Source: an uncultured Phascolarctobacterium sp.
GTDB taxonomy: Bacteria > Bacillota > Negativicutes > Acidaminococcales > Acidaminococcaceae
Direction of reading: 5' to 3'
Assembly: GCA_934234275.1 (NCBI GenBank)
Contig: CAKQHU010000100.1
Span: 1-5,151, forward strand
Length of the DNA: 5,151 nt
Shown here: piece by piece, positions 1 to 5,151 of the stretch
Position numbering within the stretch: position 1 is the first letter of the stretch
Layout of the letters: each line of letters starts with the position of its first letter
Notes under the pieces: generated by a model
What the model saw: the letters and a program-made list of their open reading frames with translations, nothing else
Database searches by the model: none
What the model was told of the DNA's origin: nothing
Program-made: the position numbers and the translations under genes

Positions 1-120
<120 letters not shown>

Positions 121-121
121 T

Positions 122-130
122 AAAGGAGAT
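122..130 (+). promoter_or_regulatory. Ribosome binding site of the pgk-tpi fusion gene
   Basis: AAAGGAGAT lies 8 nt before GTG at 139. It decides the start codon, because the next in-frame ATG falls far inside the conserved kinase N-terminus (about residue 58). Confidence 0.85.
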
Positions 131-138
131 TCTTATCC

Positions 139-2064
139 GTGGATAAAAAAACTGTACGTGATTTAGACGTTGCCGGTAAAAAGGTACTGGTACGCGTAGA
201 TTTTAACGTTCCTTTGAATGATAAAGGCGAGATTACCGATGATACCCGTATTACCGCATCTCTGCCGACCATTCAATATCTGTTGGAGCAAAAGGCTGCT
301 GTTATTTTGATGGCACATCTCGGCCGTCCTAAAGGACAGGTTAAACCGGAATTGTCTTTGGCTCCCGTAGCCAAGCATTTGGGCAAGCTGCTGGGCAAAA
401 AGATTCTGTTTGCTCCGGACTGCGTAGGCGAAGCTGCACAGGCTGCTGCAAGCAAGCTGAAACCGGGCCACATCCTGCTGTTGGAAAACCTGCGTTTCCA
501 TAAGGAAGAAGAAAAGAACGATATGGACTTTGCCGAGAAGCTGGCTTCTTTGGCAGACCTGTATGTCAACGACGGCTTCGGTGTATCTCACCGCGCTCAC
601 GCTTCTGTAGAAGGCGTAACCCACTTCTTGCCCGCTGCTGCAGGCTTCCTGCTGGAAAAGGAAATCCAGTATGTAGGTCAGGCTGTAACCAACCCGCTGC
701 ATCCTTACGTTGCTATTATCGGCGGCGCTAAGGTAAGCGACAAAATCGGCGTTATCAGCAACCTGCTCGATAAGGTTGATACCCTGCTTATCGGCGGCGG
801 TATGGCCAACACCTTCCTGGCTGCACAGGGCTACAAAATGGGCAAGTCCCTGGTAGAAGAAGATAAGCTGGATTTGGCTAAAGAGCTTCTGGCTAAGGCT
901 AAGAAAAATAAAGTAAATATGCTGCTGCCTACCGATCTGGTAATGGCTGCTGCATTTGCTCCCGACGCTGAGCATGTAACCGAAAAGGTGAAAAACCTGA
1001 ATCAGGCTTACATGGCTCTGGATATCGGTGCGGAAACCAGCAAGGCTTATGCGGAAGCTCTGGCTGACGCTAAGATGATTGTCTGGAACGGACCGATGGG
1101 CGTTTTTGAAATGGATGCCTTCTGCAAGGGTACCGAGGCTGTAGCTAAGGCTGTAGCTAAGAGCCGTGCTACCAGCATTGTCGGCGGCGGCGACAGCGTT
1201 GCTGCTATCGAAAAGCTGGGTCTGGCTAAACGCATTACCCACATTTCCACCGGCGGCGGTGCTTCTCTGGAATATCTGGAAGGCAAGGTACTGCCCGGCG
1301 TTGCTGCACTTGATGACCTGCGTCGTAAAATGATTGCCGGCAACTGGAAGATGCACAAAACCGTAAGCGAGGCTGTAGACCTTGCTGAAGAAATTGTTAT
1401 GGAAACTAACGGTACCTTGAACGAGGTTGTTATTTTCCCGCCGTTCACTGCATTGGAAACTGTTGCAGATGCTATTGACGGCAAGCATGTAGGCTACGGT
1501 GCACAGGATCTGCATTGGGAAGACAAGGGTGCCTTCACCGGCGCTGTTTCCGGTGCGATGATTGCTGACATCTGCGCTGAATATGTTCTCGTTGGTCACA
1601 GCGAACGCCGTACTATTTTCGGTGAGAACGAAAAAATTGTTGCCAGCAAGATTATTGCTGCTTACCGCAATGGCCTGAAGCCGCTGCTGTGCGTTGGTGA
1701 AAACCTGGCTGAGCGTGAAGCAGGCAAAACTGCCCGCAAAATCAACATGCAGCTGAAGAGTGCTCTGCGTGTAATCACTGCAGAGGATGCAGAAAACCTT
1801 GTTGTTGCTTATGAGCCTATCTGGGCTATTGGCAGCGGTAAGGCTGCTACTCCGGAGGATGCTTTGGAAGTATGCACTCTGATTCGTGAAAAAATTGGCA
1901 AAATCTTTACACCTGATATTGCCCGTAAGGTTCGTATTCTTTACGGCGGCAGTGTTAATGAAAAGAACGCTGCTTCCTTCAACCTCAGCGGCATTGACGG
2001 TGTGTTGGTCGGCGGCGCAAGCCTGAAGGCTGATACTTTTGCTGCAATTGTAAGAAGCTTTTAA
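139..2064 (+). CDS. pgk-tpiA: Bifunctional phosphoglycerate kinase / triosephosphate isomerase fusion protein
   Basis: One 641-residue frame encodes two cytoplasmic glycolytic enzymes: transfer of phosphate from 1,3-bisphosphoglycerate to ADP, and interconversion of dihydroxyacetone phosphate and glyceraldehyde-3-phosphate. Residues 1-393 are a full-length phosphoglycerate kinase: RVDFNVPL (19-26), HLGRP (60-64), [14 protein letters not shown] (151-154), [20 protein letters not shown] (to E324) and the nucleotide-binding GGGDS (349-353). Residues from about 394 to 641 are a full-length isomerase: AGNWKMHKT with catalytic K404, GHSERR with H487, [16 protein letters not shown] with general base E559, and the phosphate-binding YGGSV and VGGAS loops. 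The start is GTG, chosen from the ribosome binding site and the family N-terminus. There is no stop or extra linker between the domains, and no ribosome binding site before ATG 1330, so isomerase is probably made only as the fusion. NDGFG (144-148) replaces the commoner NDAFG. A similar fusion is known in Thermotoga maritima. Confidence 0.97.
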   Translation: MDKKTVRDLDVAGKKVLVRVDFNVPLNDKGEITDDTRITASLPTIQYLLEQKAAVILMAHLGRPKGQVKPELSLAPVAKHLGKLLGKKILFAPDCVGEAAQAAASKLKPGHILLLENLRFHKEEEKNDMDFAEKLASLADLYVNDGFGVSHRAHASVEGVTHFLPAAAGFLLEKEIQYVGQAVTNPLHPYVAIIGGAKVSDKIGVISNLLDKVDTLLIGGGMANTFLAAQGYKMGKSLVEEDKLDLAKELLAKAKKNKVNMLLPTDLVMAAAFAPDAEHVTEKVKNLNQAYMALDIGAETSKAYAEALADAKMIVWNGPMGVFEMDAFCKGTEAVAKAVAKSRATSIVGGGDSVAAIEKLGLAKRITHISTGGGASLEYLEGKVLPGVAALDDLRRKMIAGNWKMHKTVSEAVDLAEEIVMETNGTLNEVVIFPPFTALETVADAIDGKHVGYGAQDLHWEDKGAFTGAVSGAMIADICAEYVLVGHSERRTIFGENEKIVASKIIAAYRNGLKPLLCVGENLAEREAGKTARKINMQLKSALRVITAEDAENLVVAYEPIWAIGSGKAATPEDALEVCTLIREKIGKIFTPDIARKVRILYGGSVNEKNAASFNLSGIDGVLVGGASLKADTFAAIVRSF

Positions 2065-2073
2065 TTAGACCTC

Positions 2074-2107
2074 GGAGAAAGCACCTGTTGCTTTCTCCTT
2101 CGTCTTT
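2074..2107 (+). terminator. Hairpin with weak U-rich tail between pgk-tpi and gpmI (candidate attenuator or processing site)
   Basis: A perfect 9-bp inverted repeat, GGAGAAAGC (2074-2082) and GCTTTCTCC (2090-2098), encloses a 7-nt loop ACCTGTT. It is followed by TTCGTCTTT (2099-2107), a U-rich but interrupted tract. It starts 10 nt after the fusion gene's stop and ends just before the gpmI ribosome binding site. The form suits a leaky intrinsic terminator that lets part of the transcription continue, or a stem that protects the upstream mRNA 3' end after processing. A full stop is unlikely unless gpmI and eno have their own promoter, and I see no convincing one in the 55-nt gap. Confidence 0.6.
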
Positions 2108-2111
2108 AGGA
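2108..2111 (+). promoter_or_regulatory. Ribosome binding site of gpmI
   Basis: AGGA lies 8 nt before ATG at 2120, which supports that start over the in-frame TTG at 2114, only 2 nt away from it. The site is short compared with those of the two flanking genes. Confidence 0.65.
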
Positions 2112-2119
2112 ATTTGATA

Positions 2120-3634
2120 ATGAAAAAACCAGTTTTACTAATGATTCTTGATGGTTGGGGCATTGCTCCCGCAGACAAAACCAACGCTGCGGCGATGGCA
2201 AAAACTCCTAACCTGGACAGTTATTTTGCAAATTATCCTCATACAACCTTGGAAGCCAGTGGCAAGGCTGTCGGTCTGCCTGCAGGCCAGATCGGCAATT
2301 CCGAGGTCGGTCACCTGAATATCGGTGCAGGCCGCATTATCTACCAGAGCCTGACACGCATTGACAAGGCGATTGAGGATGGCGATTTGTATAAGAACAA
2401 AGAGCTTAGCAGGGTAATGGACGAAACGAAGCAGGCAGACAAGGCGCTGCATCTTCTGGGATTGTTATCCGACGGCGGCGTCCATAGCCACATTGAGCAT
2501 CTTCTGGCACTTATCTGCATGGCGAAGGTTAAAGGCCTGACCAAGGTTTATGTGCATGCCTTCCTCGACGGTCGTGATGTCGGTCCGAAAACAGCACTGG
2601 AATATATCCGGGAGCTGGAAGAGGGTATGGCGCAGATTGGCGTAGGCAAGATTGCTACCGTTAGCGGACGCTATTATGCAATGGACCGCGACAAGCGCTG
2701 GGAGCGCGTGGAGCGTGCCTATAAAGCATTGGTGCTGGGCGAGGGCGGCAAGGCCGAGAGCGCTGCTGCCGGCGTAGAGGTATCCTATGCTGCAGGCGTA
2801 ACGGATGAGTTTGTTGAGCCCTTCACTGTTGACGGCGTAGATGGCAAAATCACTGCCGGTGACGGTGTGATTTTCTTCAACTTCCGTCCTGACAGAGCGC
2901 GTGAAATTACCCGTGCGCTGTATGATGAGGACTTCCCGTATTTTGCACGTCCCGAGGGTGCACGTCCTGTAAATTATGTGTGCATGACGCAGTATGATGC
3001 AACTATTACCGCACCGGTAGCCTTTCCTCCGGAGGAGATTAAGGATACCCTTGGCGAGGTGCTGGCACAGCATGGACTGCACCAGCTGCGCATTGCGGAA
3101 ACCGAAAAATATGCGCATGTAACCTTCTTCTTCAACGGTGGTGTGGAAGCTCCGAATGCTAATGAGGAGCGTATTCTGATTCCTTCGCCGAAGGTTGCAA
3201 CCTACGATTTGCAGCCGGAGATGAGCGCCGAAGAGGTTACGCAGGCACTGCTGGCAGAGCTGGATAAGGACAAATTCGATGCCATTATCCTGAACTTTGC
3301 TAACCCGGATATGGTTGGTCATACCGGTGTGCTCAGCGCAGCGATTACTGCAATGGAAAAGGTGGATGACTGTGCCGGACGCATTGTGCACAAGGTGCTG
3401 TCCCTTGGCGGCAGCGTGTGCATTACCGCAGACCACGGCAATCTGGAGAAGATGGCCGAAAGCGACGGTTCTCCGAATACCGCGCATACCACTAACCCTG
3501 TACCGTTTATTTTAGTAAGCGAAGAGCAGCACAAGCTGCATAACGGCATTTTGGCCGATATTGCACCGACGCTGCTGCAGCTGCTTAATATTAAACAGCC
3601 TGCCGTAATGACAGGTAAAACTTTGATAGACTAA
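2120..3634 (+). CDS. gpmI: 2,3-bisphosphoglycerate-independent phosphoglycerate mutase
   Basis: Cytoplasmic enzyme of the alkaline phosphatase superfamily that interconverts 3- and 2-phosphoglycerate through a phosphoserine intermediate, using two Mn ions. The 504-residue length is close to the usual 510. Landmarks match the Geobacillus stearothermophilus enzyme with small constant offsets: metal ligand D11 in LDGWG, nucleophile S61 in GNSEVGHLNIG, H122 in LLSDGGVHSH, the DGRD block near 152, RYYAMDRDKRWER, the FNFRPDRARE substrate-binding arginines, EKYAHVTFFFNGG, D397 and H401 in NPDMVGHTG, D438 and H439 in TADHGN, and H456 in AHTTNP. All catalytic residues I looked for are present. The start is ATG 2120, set by AGGA upstream; a start at TTG 2114 would add two residues. 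It lies between a hairpin upstream and eno 17 nt downstream. It uses AGG, AGA and CGG arginine codons, which are almost absent from its neighbours, suggesting lower expression. Confidence 0.98.
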   Translation: MKKPVLLMILDGWGIAPADKTNAAAMAKTPNLDSYFANYPHTTLEASGKAVGLPAGQIGNSEVGHLNIGAGRIIYQSLTRIDKAIEDGDLYKNKELSRVMDETKQADKALHLLGLLSDGGVHSHIEHLLALICMAKVKGLTKVYVHAFLDGRDVGPKTALEYIRELEEGMAQIGVGKIATVSGRYYAMDRDKRWERVERAYKALVLGEGGKAESAAAGVEVSYAAGVTDEFVEPFTVDGVDGKITAGDGVIFFNFRPDRAREITRALYDEDFPYFARPEGARPVNYVCMTQYDATITAPVAFPPEEIKDTLGEVLAQHGLHQLRIAETEKYAHVTFFFNGGVEAPNANEERILIPSPKVATYDLQPEMSAEEVTQALLAELDKDKFDAIILNFANPDMVGHTGVLSAAITAMEKVDDCAGRIVHKVLSLGGSVCITADHGNLEKMAESDGSPNTAHTTNPVPFILVSEEQHKLHNGILADIAPTLLQLLNIKQPAVMTGKTLID

Positions 3635-3638
3635 TCAT

Positions 3639-3646
3639 GAGGTGAT
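3639..3646 (+). promoter_or_regulatory. Strong ribosome binding site of eno
   Basis: GAGGTGAT is an 8-base perfect complement to the usual 16S rRNA 3' end, 5 nt before ATG 3652. It predicts efficient translation and picks ATG 3652 over the second in-frame ATG at 3658. Confidence 0.85.
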
Positions 3647-3648
3647 AA

Positions 3649-4935
<1,287 letters not shown>

Positions 4936-4938
4936 AAT

Positions 4939-4967
4939 TTGACAAAGCAATATAATTGCGCTATAGT
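4939..4967 (+). promoter_or_regulatory. Near-consensus sigma-A promoter directly after eno
   Basis: A perfect -35 box TTGACA (4939-4944), the ideal 17-nt spacer and a -10 box TATAGT (4962-4967, five of six consensus bases) begin 3 nt after the eno stop codon. The bases before the -35 box are A/T rich, like an UP element. Transcription should start near 4974-4975. The only thing between that start and a strong terminator is about 45 nt without an open reading frame, so the likely product is a small RNA. The spacer holds a short palindrome, GCAAT-ATA-ATTGC (4947-4959). Confidence 0.8.
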
Positions 4968-4976
4968 TAACTCGAC

Positions 4977-4992
4977 AAGAGATTGTGCAAAT
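4977..4992 (+). repeat. Direct repeat copy 1, in the predicted small RNA
   Basis: AAGAGATTGTGCAAAT; 15 of 16 bases match the copy at 5129-5144. It is at the very 5' end of the predicted + strand RNA. Confidence 0.8.
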
Positions 4993-5014
4993 GTCATAGT
5001 TCGCACGCAAAAAG

Positions 5015-5045
5015 AAAAGCCCCGGGATTGCGCCTCGGGGTTTTT
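5015..5045. terminator. Bidirectional intrinsic terminator shared by eno/small RNA and the convergent peptide gene
   Basis: On the + strand AAAAGCCCCGGG (5015-5026) pairs with CTCGGGGTTTTT (5034-5045) around the loop ATTGCGC, with two G-U pairs, and runs into TTTTT then CATTTT. On the - strand the same CCCCG/CGGGG core is followed by CTTTTCTTTTTG, so the hairpin should also stop transcription coming from the right. On the - strand the two G-U positions become A-C mismatches, so termination there should be somewhat weaker. It marks the end of the glycolytic operon. Confidence 0.9.
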
Positions 5046-5065
5046 CATTTTAAGCTGACTGTGCG

Positions 5066-5151
5066 CTATTTTCGGTCTAACCATTTGCAAATATAATAGC
5101 TGATTATACCTGCCATAGCAGAAAGAATAAGAGATTGAGCAAATTCTGCCA
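5066..5151 (-). CDS. Small hydrophobic peptide, candidate Fst-like type I toxin (start codon on window edge)
   Basis: Reading leftwards, 27 complete codons end at TAG (5068-5066). The peptide begins AEFAQSLILS and ends AGIISYYICKWLDRK. The codon before the first alanine is ?TG, with its first base just outside the window, so the whole protein is probably 28 residues (Met plus 27). It is one likely membrane-spanning helix (about SLILSAMAGIISYYICKWL) with a short basic tail, the build of pore-forming or membrane-disturbing type I toxins. From the glycine onwards, G-x8-W-L-x-R-K matches the spacing of the Fst/PepA1-type pattern (G-x8-WL-xx-R or similar), though the proline usual four residues before the glycine is absent (serine here). 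Its 3' end faces eno across a bidirectional terminator. Ribosome binding site and promoter lie outside the window. It could also be a non-toxic small membrane peptide or a chance frame. Confidence 0.6.
   Translation of the reverse strand, partial: AEFAQSLILSAMAGIISYYICKWLDRK
5116..5151 (-). promoter_or_regulatory. Hairpin covering the start codon of the peptide mRNA
   Basis: In the leftward RNA, UGGCAGAA (5151-5144) can pair with UUCUGCUA (5123-5116): seven Watson-Crick pairs and one G-U. The stem holds the last two bases of the presumed start codon, and the 20-nt loop displays almost all of the direct-repeat copy 5129-5144. This would limit translation initiation and present the repeat for pairing with the small RNA. 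It may extend beyond the window. Confidence 0.5.
5129..5144 (+). repeat. Direct repeat copy 2, over codons near the start of the peptide gene
   Basis: AAGAGATTGAGCAAAT; differs from the copy at 4977-4992 by one base (A for T at the tenth position). On the - strand it covers codons for FAQSL at the start of the peptide, so RNA made from copy 1 is antisense to this mRNA. Confidence 0.8.

Larger units (their letters stand above)
4974..5046 (+). ncRNA. Predicted small RNA of about 72 nt, candidate antisense antitoxin
   Basis: Predicted from a strong promoter on one side and an intrinsic terminator on the other, with no plausible reading frame between. Its first bases carry one copy of a direct repeat (4977-4992) whose other copy lies in the early codons of the peptide gene on the opposite strand, so this RNA could base-pair with that mRNA over 15 of 16 positions. 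An imperfect stem follows (GTGC at 4985-4988 with GCAC at 5003-5006), then an A-rich single strand, then the terminator stem. Size and layout resemble RNA II, the antitoxin RNA of the plasmid pAD1 par locus. That it acts as an antitoxin is inference. Alternatives are a stable 3'UTR-derived RNA of eno or an unrelated regulatory RNA. The transcription start is estimated from promoter geometry. Confidence 0.55.

Noticed and set aside
1318..1332. Independent translation start for the isomerase part (CTG 1318 or ATG 1330)
   Set aside because: The bases before them contain no purine-rich ribosome binding sequence and the frame is continuous with the kinase.
163..1599. Long open frame (478 codons) on the - strand opposite the fusion gene
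   Set aside because: Its translation resembles no family and mirrors the biased codons of a certain gene on the + strand; no ribosome binding site or family motif supports it.
2088..2118. Possible promoter for gpmI between the hairpin and the gene
   Set aside because: TTGCTT has no acceptable -10 box at 16-18 nt; the only T/A-rich stretch is poor and overlaps the start region.
2114..2122. TTG at 2114 as the gpmI start
   Set aside because: It is only 2 nt from the AGGA site, while ATG 2120 is 8 nt away and gives the usual family N-terminus MKKPVLLMILDGWG.
2465..3487. Open frame of 340 codons on the - strand opposite gpmI
   Set aside because: Antisense shadow of a complete mutase gene, with low-complexity, motif-free translation.
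4974..5046. tRNA or other classical structured RNA in the eno 3' region
   Set aside because: No acceptor stem, no T-loop GTTCRA-type sequence in the right place and no CCA end; the only strong fold is the terminator.

Overview
The window is most of a bacterial lower-glycolysis operon on the + strand, followed by a compact intergenic locus that looks like a small type I toxin-antitoxin module. The gene order (end of gap, then pgk joined to tpi, gpmI, eno), the strong AGGAGG-type ribosome binding sites, the sigma-A-like promoter and the roughly even base composition suggest a Firmicute. A member of the Negativicutes (Acidaminococcaceae-like) is my best guess, from gene style only and with low certainty below phylum level.

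Positions 1-120 are the C-terminus of glyceraldehyde-3-phosphate dehydrogenase. Positions 139-2064 hold one open frame encoding complete phosphoglycerate kinase joined, without a linker, to complete triosephosphate isomerase. A 9-bp hairpin with a weak U-rich tail (2074-2107) separates it from cofactor-independent phosphoglycerate mutase (2120-3634). Enolase follows after 17 nt (3652-4935). Together these genes take glyceraldehyde-3-phosphate to phosphoenolpyruvate and interconvert the triose phosphates. Codon use in gpmI is less restricted than in the flanking genes; this and the hairpin point to lower expression of gpmI.

The last 216 bases contain the most interesting signal. Three bases after the enolase stop there is a near-consensus promoter (TTGACA, 17 nt, TATAGT). 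It would make a + strand RNA of about 70 nt ending at a strong terminator that also works in reverse. From the other side, on the - strand, a 27-28 codon hydrophobic peptide ending in CKWLDRK reads towards the same terminator; its start codon sits on the window edge. A 16-base direct repeat with one mismatch lies at the 5' end of the predicted + strand RNA and in the first codons of the peptide gene, so the two RNAs could pair there. Convergent RNAs, a shared bidirectional terminator, direct repeats that supply complementarity, and a peptide with a G-x8-W-L-x-R pattern match the architecture of the Fst/par type I toxin-antitoxin family. No database search was possible, so this remains a well-supported hypothesis.
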